Below, in pieces: positions 41,220 to 54,400 of a stretch of 64,000 bases of DNA. Source of the stretch: Annona cherimola (taxonomy: Eukaryota > Streptophyta > Magnoliopsida > Magnoliales > Annonaceae). A program made the translations under genes and the position numbers. The notes under the pieces are model-generated. The model had not been told where the DNA came from. It made no database searches and was given only the letters and a program-made list of their open reading frames with translations. The stretch spans positions 11,002,765 to 11,066,764 of the forward strand of contig CM059977.1 in the NCBI GenBank assembly GCA_030490835.1, given 5' to 3'. The first letter of the stretch is position 1. Every line of letters begins with the position of its first letter.

Positions 41220-42110
41220 CCTGAATTTTATCCCGCCGTGTGAGTGTGATGCCCACACGTGGCTCAGGGCCGTTTGCTTCTCTTATTTCTTTCCTGTCAT
41301 CGTTTCATTCTTCGCTCGCTCGCTCGCTCGCTCGCGCTCCTACAGCATCTTCCCCCCTCTCTCAGCCCTACGGTCACTCTCCGCTACAACATTTCCTCTC
41401 TGCATCTCTCCTTCTCTCTCTCAGCCCTAAGGTCTCCCTCAGCCCCTGACCAGTACACTCTCTCCCTCCCTCCCTCCTTGTCTCGAAATCTTTGGGCCAT
41501 AGCTCCGACAATCGCGTGAAATTGGACAATGGACGATAGCGTCAGATCATATGCTGCCGCGCTGGTCCGGTGGTTCCCCACACATGGCAGTCTGCGTCGT
41601 TCTTGCTAGCCACGTCACCGATCTTCCTTCTGGAGTGGTTCACCGTCGAATTCTCCCCAACATCGCCACCTGCTCATATCCGATGTCTTCTCGTCTGATC
41701 TATCCCATTCTTTTCCGGCAGAACTAACCGTCTTCCGATTTTCAGGGCAGCGTCAGATTATTCCGCCGGGCCGGTGGTTTCCAAAGACCGTCGTTGATGC
41801 ATGCATGACGCCGCGTATCCTCCTCTCTGGCGACGTCATTGTCAGTGACGGATTTTCTGTCCGTTGCGGCTCAGTGATCTGAACAAGATCACCGTTATAT
41901 TCTTCTCCAAGATTGCCCCCGGTCATCTTCGATAGTTACTTATACATTCTTATTCCATTCTCACTTTTCTTCTTTCTAGATTATGTTGCGTCCAAAGGTT
42001 GTTTTTTCGAGCAGATGGAGGGATATTTGAATATGTTTCATCTCCACAATTTCTTCGGATGGAAGTTACATGCTTGGCACCTTGTGATTTTTATTGACTG
42101 GCTGACCTAA
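41220..42110 (+). other. CT-rich, CpG-rich leader-like region
   Basis: It opens with an ACGTG element (near 41255), a (CTCG)n run at 41313-41336 and long pyrimidine-rich stretches (41345-41480), then GC-rich unique sequence to about 41900. This looks like a plant core promoter and 5' leader on the plus strand. A short open frame starts at 41530 and stops after about 26 codons. No protein family is visible downstream, so it could be a non-coding transcript, a leader whose coding exons lie further right, or an orphan promoter. Confidence 0.35.
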
Positions 42111-44906
42111 AATGCTTGATTTGGGTTGGTTTCGGGTGCCACTCGTTACGCGGCTTGAGTGTCCTTTTATCAGTGAGATCATGATTCTATGGCCCTTCCA
42201 TCCTGCGAAACGAAACTGGAAAATTGGTCATTCAAGTGCCATTGTCGCATATGGGTGCAACACTGCAGCTTGTATCAGTTAGATTACGATTCTATGCCGT
42301 CCAGGTTGAGATATTACATTGGAAAATTAGCTATGATTGGGGCCCATTGGAGAATAAGGGTGCAACTCTTGGTTCGAAGTCTACCTAACCCAACTGTGTT
42401 CATGAAACCTCAACATAACTCAACTCTATTTCTGAAATGTCAACCTTATTTCTCAAACTCAATCCTAGTCCTTACATAGAACAGGGTCTGAGTTGAATTT
42501 GGGCTAAATTCAGGTGGGTGTAGCTATATTGGTGTTCTTCCTGTAAGCACAGTTTAATGCCATTTCAGCTCTAATTCCACATCTAATACATTTGTTGCTT
42601 CATCAAGAAGTAATGATCTTGAGGTTCTTCCAAATTGCTCTAACAACCATAGACCTCTATTTTTGCCCGCCAATTGGGTTCCATGATCACCAACCATATG
42701 TTGTGCTCTCTGTGAACACATGATAATGAAGTGGAATGCAGCACATCAGCTTTCTTTTAGGGTCGAAAATTTCTGAAAAATGCAATATCAAATGCAATAT
42801 CTCTGAAATTTGGTCAGGTTCAATTTCAGTTGCTATATTTTAGGTTGGATTCAATCCAGATTCGATAAATGCTAACTGAAACCTTGAAAATTTGTTAGTG
42901 GAGTCAAGCTAACTCAGGTCCACTCAATGTCGTAGATTGACCTTCCACATTGGGGTGGCATGCAGGTGAATCCTCACTTGCAAGAGCTAGATGGTGGATC
43001 TATAGAATTTTTAGGTTAAATATGCTTTGATGCCCACTATGTTCTGTCTGCTGCTTTGGCAATTTTTAAGTTTGGCCAGCCCAACACTAGTTTTTACCTG
43101 TATTGTTAGTTCCTTCTTAAGTTGTAGGTGCCCTTCTACAAGGCAAAACATTGTTTTGGTTTGTTTTCTATACCATGTTCTACTTGCGAAGGCAAAGGGA
43201 GTTAAGGAGAGCAAAAGAAATTTTATGAAAAACTCAATTTTATTATCGCAAAATCGATTTCAACAATGGACTCTTATAGACTCTTATTGACTATTCTTAC
43301 AGGCTTAGCTGAAACATTCTGGATATTAATGTTACTAATATTTCTGATTTGACTAACAATAGTCTGTTATCCTTTTTATGGTAAAAGTAGACAAAGGATT
43401 TGAAACTAAAATGGGTACATGTAATTATAATCTCAGCTGATATGCAAAAGGAGAATAGATCTAAGTTAACCAAAATATTTTCTCATGGTCATATTCCACT
43501 TTCTCATGTCATGAACTGGAGAAATTTTTCCTGACTGCATTTCAAAATGATGTTTTATCTTCTAATGAAATTTCATGGTGGTTTGACTGTTTATGCATTT
43601 CTAATTATCTTTTATTATATGATACTCTAGCGCAACATTTTTCCTCATCTTCTTCATAAATAATTTCGTATCATTGGAGGGATTATTGTTTGAATCCATA
43701 CTGGCTTTGTGCATAGAAGTGACAAATATGGAAATCAGTAGTGTTTTAAGGTTGTTCACAGACCAATTTGCGTGGCTTTTAGAATAATTATAAAAATTTT
43801 CATGAGATGCCTTGCCTGTTTTATTCAATTTACTCTAAAGGCCTCTTCATGGTATGTGTTTTTTTGCCATGATCAGTATCTGAGTTCATGACTAGTATAC
43901 ATCATAGATATGAGAATTGAGGTTTCCAAGCTAGAACAAAGTGTTTGGATGGTGTTGACTTCTATAAAATAATGTTCAAGATTGTTTCACTTAGTTTTGA
44001 CAACTATAACTGTTGATTGATAAATTGATTCTTTCATAATAAATAGATGAATGGGAGGATTGTGTTTTTTATAATCCATGCTCCAATCAGGTATGATATT
44101 GCGAATTTTTAGTGCGACTAGAGGCAATATCCCAAATTAGTCTCTATTCATAGATTACTCTGCTGTCTAAGTTAGTTTGCCAATTTCTTTTCTTCATTAG
44201 AAGCATTGATCATTCTTGTTAAGCCTCTTTAAAGAAGTCTTCCAAAATGTTTGTGTTGGTGCTGAAGTTGATCCACGCTTTAAGTCATTGATGATCCATT
44301 GCTCCACATTTTTAAGAACTTTTCCTTTTTAGTATGTTGCTGGAAATTATTAAAGAATCTAGTGACAGATTGTTTTGGATAATTTTTAATATATTTTTGG
44401 ATGTTAAGAAAAGAGTTAGTGAAGATAGATTGACTAATGATATGACTTCATGTATTCTATGCTGAAGATAAAAAGTCATCTTAGTATAATATTATTCTAC
44501 CCATTCAAAAAGTTAACTTTTTTGTAATTGATCTTACTGGTAGTGAGAACATATTATATTTTTTAGAGTGAAATAAGTTTTTTGGAATTGGAATTCAACT
44601 TTAGTACATAGTATGTTTCCTTCTTTGGTAATTCATTAGACAAGTCATTCATGAAATTACTATATAAATTAAGGTATGTTTTCTTTTGCTAGGTTTGAGC
44701 GACTAAGCTTTAAAGGCCACATATAAGATATTTTACAAAATTTTCAGTCTCTTTTTGTCTACATATTTAGGTTGAATAGGAAGATTTTATGTTTCTTATT
44801 GAGGTAATTAGGGTTGAAAGGATCTTGATATATTGAAATTCTTGATTGGTTGAGTACAATTGGTTTTAGCTTCATTGCTAATATAGATGATGGTTCCTAC
44901 AGATTA
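42111..44906. other. Intron-like or intergenic T-rich DNA
   Basis: T-rich with little repetition, resembling intron sequence. At 42348-42530 there is a weak relative of the GGGTGCAACT repeat. No exon with family features was found. Confidence 0.35.
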
Positions 44907-45440
44907 GGGGTGTTAATGGTCATGGTCAACCCGTTAACCTGCTCGTTCAGCCCGTTAATAAATGAGTTTGTGTTGAAATTTTTGAATAAATGAGTTACGA
45001 TCCGTCAACCCGTTCAACCATTTAATTAAATAAACGGATTAGGGTTGAGGCTTCGCAACCCGTCAACCCGTCCAACCCGTTTATTTAACCCATGCAACCC
45101 GTATAACTCATTTAATATAATATATTATAATATATATATAATATTTATAACAGGAATTGACATTAAAGAGATGACTTGAGATTAGCGCTGATGTTCTCAA
45201 GCCAAAATAAATTAAATTTAGGTATGTTAGCTTCAAATTATTTAATTTATTTAAATTTACAAACTTTATTGAAGATTTTTAGCATGAAAATTAGTAACAA
45301 ACACAACCCGTTAACAACCCGTTAACCCGTTTATTAAATAGGTTGTAAATGGGTTCATAAACGAATTAGGGTTGAGATATATTAAATGGATTAGGATTAG
45401 GATTAGGCTCCAACCCGTTCAACTCGATCCGTTAACACCC
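44907..45440. mobile_element. Harbinger/Tourist-like element with TTA duplication
   Basis: The ends are GGGGTGTTAATGG and, inverted, GGGTGTTAACGG. TTA flanks both (44904-44906 and 45441-45443). The outer arms are built from repeated AACCCGT-type words (for example CCGTCAACCCGTCCAACCCG) and the centre is AT-rich. Non-coding, 534 bp. Confidence 0.7.
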
Positions 45441-45689
45441 TTACTACAAATAGAAACTAAAGTATACATCTTCTTGTTGAGAAGGTTTTATTTTTTTATG
45501 ATAATATATAGTTATCTTATAGTTCTCTTTTAGTGCATTAGGAAAGCTATGATTTCATTTGTGGAATAAAATTTGGATAAATTAAAATTTTCATTCTCAA
45601 AATATGGTAAAAGTCTTAATATTCATTCTTATTGAGAGTTATTTTGGCATGAAAAATCATTTCCATCGTTATCTATGTAGTGAGAAGTG

Positions 45690-45935
45690 ACATTGTTAGT
45701 CCAGATTAAACAAATGGCTGGTTTAGCCCATTTCAAAAAAACTCATTTAAAACTTTTTATTTTTTCTTTATACACTTGTTTATCTAATATATTTGACATA
45801 TAAATTAAATTTTAACATTTTTTGATATTTTTAAACATAATAAAGAAAAAATAAAAAAGTGTTTTAAATGAGTTTTTTGAGGTGGGCTAATCAAGTCATT
45901 TGTTTAGCCCAGGCTAACAGGATCATTTCTTCCAT
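45690..45935. mobile_element. Foldback element (family A), short copy
   Basis: The left end (ATTGTTAGTCCAGATTAAAC) and right end (GTTTAGCCCAGGCTAACAGG) are inverted versions. The inner arms (TCATTTAAAACTTTTTATTT and complement) are well matched. About 250 bp, with a very short centre. Confidence 0.65.
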
Positions 45936-48516
45936 ATAATTGCATGAATTTGCCTAGCTAAAAACAAAATTTTACCTCATGAGTTTTGGATACCGAGCCT
46001 ATACAAAACTAATGACAGCAAAACAAAGCAGTTTGTCCCCACAACCTACTTGGGTATTGACAATCAATCCAGACTCCCATCTACCAAAAAAAACAAAACA
46101 CAGCCCACTGTGGAGAGGAATGTCAAAAAAAATACCCCACAAATTACATTTAATTTTAACAGCCTTTCAAGTAATTATTCTGAAAATGAATAAAAGGACT
46201 CACTCTGAAAATTCCTTGACCTTTGGGAGAAGATCAGGCTTATGCCAAAATAGAACTATTATGCCTAGAGTAAATATCTTTGTTAAAACAATGATATATA
46301 TGTATGTACTGAAAATGATGTTATATAATTTAAAAATAAATTGAAGAATTATTAAAAGGTAATTTTATAATAAAATAGCTCCTCAAATCTACCTTTTATA
46401 TGCTTAATCGATATTAAGCCTACAATATATAATATTCTGCAATTAGAAAACATCTGTAAGTAAAAAGTGATTACACAGGATATTGGCCTGACACGCCTGA
46501 TGCAGTCAAAATGGGAAGAAAATTTTATATGCCTAACTTCTCTCTCACTCCCATGATAAAGAACATGGAAACAAACAATATTAATTAAAAAAGAGTAGCC
46601 ACCTCAAAAGCTAAAAGGATAATGAAGAAAAAGTATAATAATATACCACTGGAACTTTCAAAATGTTCAAAATAAATTAAAATTCAATTGAAAAAGAAAG
46701 GCTTACCAATAAATGTGGAAATTTTTTTTCAGGTATATCAAACTCTCAAAATTTTCTTTATAAGAATGTGTAATGATATATATATATATATTTTATAAAA
46801 GAATGAGTAATAATAATGAATTGTCCCTTTTTTAAATATTTTTACTAATTTCTTTTAAAGCTGAACTTATTACAAATGAAATTAATAATTTTCCTGATGC
46901 ACTGATAAGGGAATTGTGTATTACTGTAGAGAGCACTTCTTAACAGGAAGATTTATATTTTAACTCATATTCGTAGCAATCGTCATTTATCAGCAATGGA
47001 TGCAAAATCAGTATTGTTTTAACCAATCAAGAATTCAATTTATTGGTGTCTTTTCGAACTCGACAACCTCAACGGGAAGCATTGAGTTTTGCTAGACAAT
47101 CTAAATTTTGAGAAGAGAGATTTGAAATTTTTTTTAAATGCCTTATGTCACCTCTCAAAGCCTAGTTTTGCAAATCGACAAAAGAGAACCTACTTGATTT
47201 ATATATTAATCTCTTGAATGACTTGTCTAATGCAATCACCCGTGGAGGGAATGTGCTATCTGCTACGACTAAGTTTCTCTTTCAAACAACCTATCTCCTT
47301 CTAGAAAATATGCATATATTCTTAACAATGGTAACGTCAGTAACACAAAAGGAGAACTTTTTGAATTGATTGAATAATGTTATCTTAAGAAGTGTTTCTT
47401 ATCTTAAGCGCAAAATGTATGAAACTGGTTTCATTAGCAAATTTATCTTCTCTTAAGTTTCTCTTGGCATTCATAATATATAAAAAGTTATCTAAAGTAA
47501 TCTACCACCATATTTCTTAGTAATTTCTAGCTACTCATTAAAAGAGGTGAAGTTCTTAAAATTAGGAGGTAGATCATCGTCAGTATTACTTAAAAGTCTA
47601 GATTAACGTTGGCGTCAGCCAAACGTTGCAGAAGGATTATTTAAAGTCGATTTAATAAGAAAGGTCAATGTTTTCAAATTAAGAAAGGAATCGACAAATG
47701 ATATGGTGGAGTAATTTACGAATACTCATCTGGGATATGCTCTAGTAATTGTAAAGTTCGCAACATCAAATCAGTTGGAGTAGAGATTATCAGCGAAGTT
47801 ATCAATCTATTGTTATAATTGTCAACATTAAGTGGAACTAACTTCAACATTATTTCGTGAAAGCTAATATCATCAAAACATGTATTCCAAGCGTATGGCC
47901 TTCGTTTCTCATTTATATGACGGACTCTACTGAGGATTCACATACTAGTGACGATGGAAAAACATACCATCAGGAGATCCTCTTGAGTACATTGCTATCA
48001 TATAAGCAGGCCGATGAAAAAATTTATATTTGTTCTAGAGATGCACGTCGAGATCTGTAAACAATTGCAAAACATTACTGAATTCTATGATGTCAACTTT
48101 GCACAAAAGTTAAAATGGAGCAGAAGACAATAATACTTTCACGGATATTAAAATTGTTTATTAAGAAGATGACTACGGAAAGGGATGTTGCATTGGGATG
48201 CCATATATTAAAGGATTTTAAGAATGTATGAATTGAAAGACCTTAAAATTCTACTAGAAGACGAATCAACATTTGACGTGTAGTTAAAAAGATTCTCTCC
48301 AATGTAAGATGCGAGGAAGTAGAATACAACATGACAAAATATTACGGTTAATTTGGATTTTTGTCATTTTTGCATGTTAATTTAATATACAATTTTACAT
48401 AATTGTTTCAAGTCCACTGCAGAAATGGAACAAGCTAATGTTAGAGGAAGTAGAAAATTAGTAGCCAAAGTATTTTTAAGTGAGATTGTAAAAAGAGTTT
48501 GTAAAGAGAGTCCTTG
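45936..48516. other. AT-rich DNA left of the LTR element
   Basis: No gene with recognisable motifs. A 121-codon open frame at 45979-46344 is Lys/Ser-rich and lacks family features. Some stretches at 47000-48300 have balanced composition and could be remnants of an old coding region, but I could not identify one. Confidence 0.35.
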
Positions 48517-49738
48517 TGTTGACACCCCACCCTTGAACACAAATATGACTAAATTAGAACGAGAACCAAGCCCAAGCAAATTCAAGGCAAAAGGAAGTTC
48601 AAGCAAGCTAAGCAGACCCTTTCGAACTCAGCCCACGGGAGCAAAGCTCCACCAAGCCTCAAAGTAAGCTTTTCAACAAACCAAACTCGGCCCACAAGAG
48701 CAAAGCTCCTACAGACCACCTCGACAGGCTCTACAATGCAGTCCAGACGCAGCAAACGGGTTTAGCCGAGCTCTAGCCCGCCAGATCCAGCCCACCAAGC
48801 CTCATAAGCAGGCTTTTCTACAACTTCGGGCCTCTACAACGGCCCACCCAAAACAACGGGCTTAGCCAAGCTCAATCCCACCAAGCTCAAGCATATGGAC
48901 CAAGTCTAACACTTCAAGTGGCCCAAGGCCCATGCTACCACCAAGCTCAAGCCTATGGACCAAGTCCAACACTTCGAGTGGCCTAAGGCCCATGCTCCCA
49001 CCTCAAGCTCAAGCCCATGAACCAAGTCCAAACAACTCAAATGGCCCAAAGCCCACTCCAACACCTATAAAAGGAGGTGCCCTCCTCCTCCTCAAGACAC
49101 ACTTGGAGAGGCATCCCAGAGGGGAGGACGGGAGTCTGCAACATAGCCCCGGCGTCCCGGTTTTTCCGCTCTACGAGCTCCAAGCTCTTCCACGTTCCCC
49201 CTTCCCATCTTTTCCATTCTCTCAAATCCTTCGTTTTCCCCCTTTTCACGCCGTGTAAACCGCCTCGGGTTGGCAGATTTTGTCATATTTGCTTCAATCC
49301 GAAGGCTGGAACCCGGACTCTGTAGATTAGTGTCTTATTTCATTAAAAGCAGGGGCTGATCTCCCTTTAAAGATCAGTGGCGACTCCATTTTCTTTATTT
49401 TTGCGCACGTGTTTGAGTTAACGCCCCGGCAAGGCGGGCGCACGCGGGTCCACGGATTCCAGCATAATACGCTGTCGTTATGCTGTCAGATTTGTGACTT
49501 GATCCGTGTACGGAAAACTCCATTTTAGCCGTTATGCTACCGAATCCACAAGAAAACGTCATATGCCAGATTTATCTAAAAGCCATGAATCCTAACACGT
49601 TTTACCCCATATGGATGCAGGAAAACTAGGCCCACGTTGCTGTCTTGGAGGCATTGAAAACTCATCCAATACGATCCAGATTTTCAAGGCGCGGAAAACC
49701 ATTCCGAGCCCATCCTAGCGCTCGCGGCAGGTGCTACA
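48517..49738 (+). repeat. 5' LTR (1222 bp)
   Basis: Starts TGTTGACACCCC and ends GGTGCTACA. Three imperfect 60-62 bp tandem units (from 48881, 48941 and about 49003), each with CCAAGCTCAAGC and GGCCCATGCT words, lie upstream of a TATA box at 49066. A CACGCGGGTCCACGG-like GC-rich stretch follows in the R/U5 part. It has an 18-bp-scale segment near 49557 (CGTCATATGCCAGATTTATC) that is missing from the 3' LTR. Confidence 0.93.
49066..49072 (+). promoter_or_regulatory. LTR TATA box
   Basis: TATAAAA in the context CACCTATAAAAGGAGG, immediately after the U3 tandem units. Transcription and the start of R are expected near 49097. The same box is kept in the 3' LTR at 56727-56733. Confidence 0.75.
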
Positions 49739-49741
49739 GCT

Positions 49742-49759
49742 TGGCGACTCCACTGGGGA
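49742..49759 (+). other. Primer binding site, tRNA-Arg type
   Basis: TGGCGACTCC lies three bases after the 5' LTR and is complementary to the 3' end (GGAGTCGCCA) expected for plant tRNA-Arg(ACG); the match weakens further on. tRNA-Arg primers are known for Ogre/Tat-type elements. Confidence 0.7.
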
Positions 49760-50104
49760 CGGCGTTGCTAGTCTACATAGGACACAAGGGGGACAGAAAC
49801 CTGAAGATCGGAGCTTCTTCCTCGCTGAATAGCGAGTTACAGAAGCATTTCTGTCTTTCGACAGCGAGTTTCTGGCATTTCTGCCCAAATCGCGCAGAAA
49901 CCTGACAAGTTTTTAGGTCCAGAGGCGTTCAGCTCATAAACTGGAAAGAACTCGTGAAGGGGGAGAACTATTGAACATCGCCTCGTAACTGTCCAGGCAC
50001 ATAAAACGAGCCTAAAGGAAGGACCTTCGGCAAATATAAAATCAATTTACGCTAAGAAAAACCCGGCATAAAAATCACGCCTTTTCCATAACCTGAGAGT
50101 TTTC

Positions 50105-50264
50105 TGGTCACACTTCCAGAAACGCTTCAAGTGAACTGGTCTTCCCTCCAGAGACTCTTCAAGCGAACTGGTCATTCTTCCAGAAACGCTTCAAGAGAAG
50201 TGATCATTCTTCCAGAAATGCTTCAAGCGAACTGGTCACTTTGCCAGAGGCGCCTCAGGCAAAC
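50105..50264 (+). repeat. Five 32-bp tandem repeats in the retroelement leader
   Basis: Exactly five 32-bp units fill 160 bp, each near TGGTCATTCTTCCAGAAACG plus CTTCAAGCGAAC. 32 is not a multiple of three, so the unit is not kept for a protein. CTGG and CCAG in most units can pair across an 8-nt loop, so the RNA could form a row of small hairpins between the primer site and gag. Confidence 0.9.
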
Positions 50265-50416
50265 AGAACCCGTGGACCTCGAACATACTCACATGTGGAA
50301 CTTAAAACAAAAAAAATCTACAAAAAAAATACACAAAAAGGACCTGGACCTCCAAGCATCCATCCAAAGGTTGATCTTTTTATTATCTGTTTACAAGTGC
50401 TAACCATTTTCATTGA

Positions 50417-51437
50417 TTGCTCAGGTTTTTCAACATAACTCGAAGACAAGGCAAGTCAACCGTGGATCGAAGTCCCGTGATTACTAGATCAAGAGCAGCT
50501 AGGATGGAGTCCGAGCAATCCTCACACCACGAAGATCAGGATCACCAGTTCAAGCAGTCCATCGAAGCCTACATGGAGGCAATGGACAAAAGAATGTAGA
50601 AGCTAGAGGAAATCCTGTCGAACATGGGATTACCTCTAATATGCGGTCAAAACACGGCTACACCGCCATTTTGTTCTCAAAATCCGAACCCAGAACAAGA
50701 CGGAGGACCTCAACAATCTTCTCACAAATCATGGAACGATCACTATAAAGAAGAAGAGTTGGTCTTAGAACAAGGCCGCAATGAAATTCAAAACCTCAAG
50801 AACCAACTCTAGAGCTAACTGAAGGAAATGGAGGAGCGAATCCGACAACATCAAGGGGAGGGCCTACCCTCGGCCAAAATAGAAGATCTATGCCCGTTCC
50901 CCGACACCAAGCTATCCGAGAAGTTCGAGATACCGGCTCTACCCGCATATGAAGGAGACTCATGCCCAAGGGCTCATCTCAAGGCCTTTTGTGGTATCTT
51001 ATATCCCTTGGTGAAAAGCGAAGAAGTCTTGATAAGGCTATTCCAACATAGCTTAAAGAAAGACGGCTTGGAGTGGTACACATTACTTGATTGCCGGTCT
51101 CTCTTTGGCCTTCATGGACCGCTTCTCATACAAGCTAAACATGGATCCCAAAAGGGCCAATCTCGAAGCGCTAAAGCAAAAAAGGGATGAAACATTTTCA
51201 GAGTACGTGGCTAGATGGCATGCATTAGCGGCAAAGATGAAAAGCCCGTTGTCGTTGGACGAGCAAATCTCCATCATCATCAACTCAGCACACCCGAGCA
51301 TCTCGGGTTACCTCATTTTTCACCCTTATGTCAACTTTACTCAACTCCTCCAAGTAGGGGACCAAGTGGAGGCGGGAATCAGACATGACATCATCTCCCC
51401 ATGGCCACAACAGAGGAATGTTATTTATCTTGAATAA
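50417..51437 (+). pseudogene. Decayed gag of the LTR retrotransposon
   Basis: Gag packages element RNA into virus-like particles. One frame from 50417 has a charged, coiled-coil-like N-terminal part (about 50480-50870). It then has the retrotransposon gag domain: FEIPALPAYEGDSCPRAHL near 50930, LIRLFQHSLKKDGLEWY near 51030 and, in another frame after a shift near 51085, FMDRFSY, ANLEALKQKRDETFSEYVAR. Translation is blocked by stops at 50597, 50810 and 50816 and by the shift. All three stops are TAG or TAA where a Gln codon would be one C-to-T change away. No zinc knuckle was found after 51437. Confidence 0.82.
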
Positions 51438-54400
51438 GCAAGTCAGACATCTCAAATAGCGGACAACGGCATGGAAGTGAATTTTGTTAAGGGTAATGCC
51501 AAAATTTTGACCCTTCTATTTTTATAACAAAAGTCCAACCCCATAATGCTCCTATTATTTTACAAGGCCGAAATTCCAACTCTATTGTCCTTCAAAGAAA
51601 ATGTGTTGAGCCTGTCATTTTATTGGGAAAACCCGTCAAGCCTATGCAAGAGAATCCTATTTTGCATAAATCTATTATTGTTCGAAGAACATCCTCCAAT
51701 ACTTTTCCTACAAACTCGGGAACTCCACTCAAAATAGCAAGCCAACCAACGCTGCCTCACTTGTCCCCAAAAAATATCATCATTCCAGTCAACTAACCAA
51801 CATGCCCGCAGTCTAAAAATACAGAAGAGAACCTCAAAGCCCCTCACACCTCTACTCTTAGCATCCAACTAAAGCAGTCATTGTCATCATCATCTACACA
51901 ACCATGCCCGATCATGGAAGGTGAAATATTAGTCTTATCGACCAAGCAGACAAATGCCTCAGAAAAGGAAGTGCTAGCCAAAGAGCACAAAGTTCGAGAA
52001 ATTCTTGCACAAGAAAAGCTAAGAGACCATCTGCAAATCACAAATGAAGTTATCCCTCACACAGACAATTAACCACAGGTATCTAAAAAGCCTCAACAAA
52101 CCATCATCAACATAGGCAATGCCGACAAAGTCGAACAACCAACAAGGTTAGCCCCGGAAGCCGCAAAATGCGCAGGGCACACAACCATCATTAATCAACC
52201 CACAGTCACAAATACATCTTCGTCAACTCATCCACAAGGGATATTTCAAAATGGCTACCAGACAATCTTTCCATTAAGCTTGGCAGGAAAATGCCAACAA
52301 CCAGTGAAGACAATATTTCACGGGGGGCAAAAAGCACACAAAAAGCAAAAGGCTGGGGGCAGCTTACCAAAGCCGCATGCCAGAGAAGCATTAAATTCAA
52401 GCTACAAGGAAAAGATTACAAACAAAGGCTGAAGAGCAAAAGGTGGAGAAAAATACATTTATATCATCCCGAAGCATGGGGCAGGCGGTTTTGAAGAAAA
52501 ATGACACAAACTACTTTTATATCATGTTTCATCCTACATCAAACAAAGTTTGGGACCCAGGAGGCAAAACTACATGAGGAAAGGGACGACATCCGCCTTT
52601 CTGCACTCTCTATGAAATCAGAGAGAATCCACAACTGCTAAAGTGCTGCTGGGAACAGACTTCGACGACCTAAAAAGTTTCAGGGTTCCACATCACTGCT
52701 CGCAAAGCAAACTTCCAGTCACCCGGCAAACGCTCCTCAACACGACCAAAAGGGTCGGGGACTCAGAAACAGGGGGCAAACAGATAGGAGACGAGCTGCA
52801 ACTGACCCCGAGCCGTCTTTTGATCCATTCAAAGCAAAAATGCAAGAATTGGTGGAAGATTCATGAAGCCTACAATGAGGAATGCAATCCAATGACTTGA
52901 CATTCAAAATCCGAATTTGTCGGATAGAACGGTGGCGCTGATTACACAAGCTAACAGATCCCTTGAAGCTCATAAAACCCGAAGTCAAAGCAAGGGAAGA
53001 AACATCAAGATATGGCCAAATCAAAGCATTCCATTTCATTCAAAGACACCCAAAGATACATTCTTAGCCAAAGAGGAAGGCCTCTCAAGTACATGGTTTC
53101 CTAAAAAGAATCCCAAAGAAAGATGGGGGCAATACACATGGGAACACAAGAAAGGAGAGTCTACACAACCCACTAGCCCCACTCCTCCAACATCAACAAA
53201 AAGGAAAAGAAGCAAAAGACTACACTCGGCGTTGTCTAGCATTTGAAAGTCGACTAAGGCGCTCCAGGATGGCTTCATGTCAATCAATCATCCTCTCCAT
53301 GACTGCCAAGGCATCGGATTAGTGCAAGTACAAAGAGGCCAAAACTCCCAACCGTGTATGCAAGGCCTTCATATCCCGATAAATCCACCGTGATCCCATG
53401 GAAAGATCCGCAGTAGAAAAAGCACCTTCGCGGCAAGACCCCCATGGATGAACCACTGCCTTGCGCCTCTGCTGCCTCGAGCATAGAGGAAATAAATCGG
53501 TGACAAAGCAGCTCATAGCACGGAGACCGCAAAGGGGGAGATTATCCGGAAAAAAGACAAACAAGCAAAAAAGAGAAATCACGGGCAATGCGTTGGCAAC
53601 AACCTACCCAAAGGAGTAGAGACATGGAGATTTTGAGACCGGACAGATCTGGATTTGAGGATTGCCTACGTGTCCAAGCAAGCTGAAATTTGGCCGGTAC
53701 CAAAGGAGAGGACGATCCGGAAAAAGTCAACGAGCAAAAAGGAAAATCCCTGAAAACGCGCTGCAGCAACCCATTTGCAGTGAAGGACAAGTGCAGAAGA
53801 AGTGTGGCAAAAAGATTTCGGCCCGGACGGACGAAAAAATCCCATGAAATCGAGAAATACGGAACACTCGCACGGAACGAGTCTGCCAGCAGGCAGATTG
53901 CGAAAATAAAGAGGGACGCCGATAGACCTGGAAAGTTTTTAAGTCTATATATATAACGGATACACAGCAGTCCTGTGCAGAATTCTCAATGGCCTACGGC
54001 CTACAAAGGATTAAAACGTCCCAAGAAACATCAAAGACAAGAGCCTTACAAGATCAATGCCCTGCAGAAGCAACATATCACATACATACATCCAAAGCAC
54101 AAGACAAGAAGGTCTTCCAAAAATGAGCCGGTATTCACACGACTTTACATCCAAAAAATGGGCATCCAAGCATTTAGATTTACGAAAAATACAATTGGGC
54201 CAAAAAAGGAGAAAAGATGAAGAAAAGCCTTCAATGCACCCCGCCAGCAACCCTAGCCCGAGCAAGGACGTCACCACCTGAAGCCCCATGACGACCGTCA
54301 GAGAAGAAATCTGGAGCCCGAGCATTGCACCCATACTTCGTGTACCACATATCATAATTCTCTTTTGGAATAGGGGGCATTTGCATTAAGATCATGCATC

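Noticed and set aside
45979..46344. 121-codon open frame
   Set aside because: Lys/Ser/Met-rich, AT-driven, no motif, no promoter or splice evidence.
48932..49325. Open frames inside the LTRs, repeated at 56593-56995
   Set aside because: They lie in U3/R/U5 of both LTRs, overlap in several frames and have no start context; not genes.
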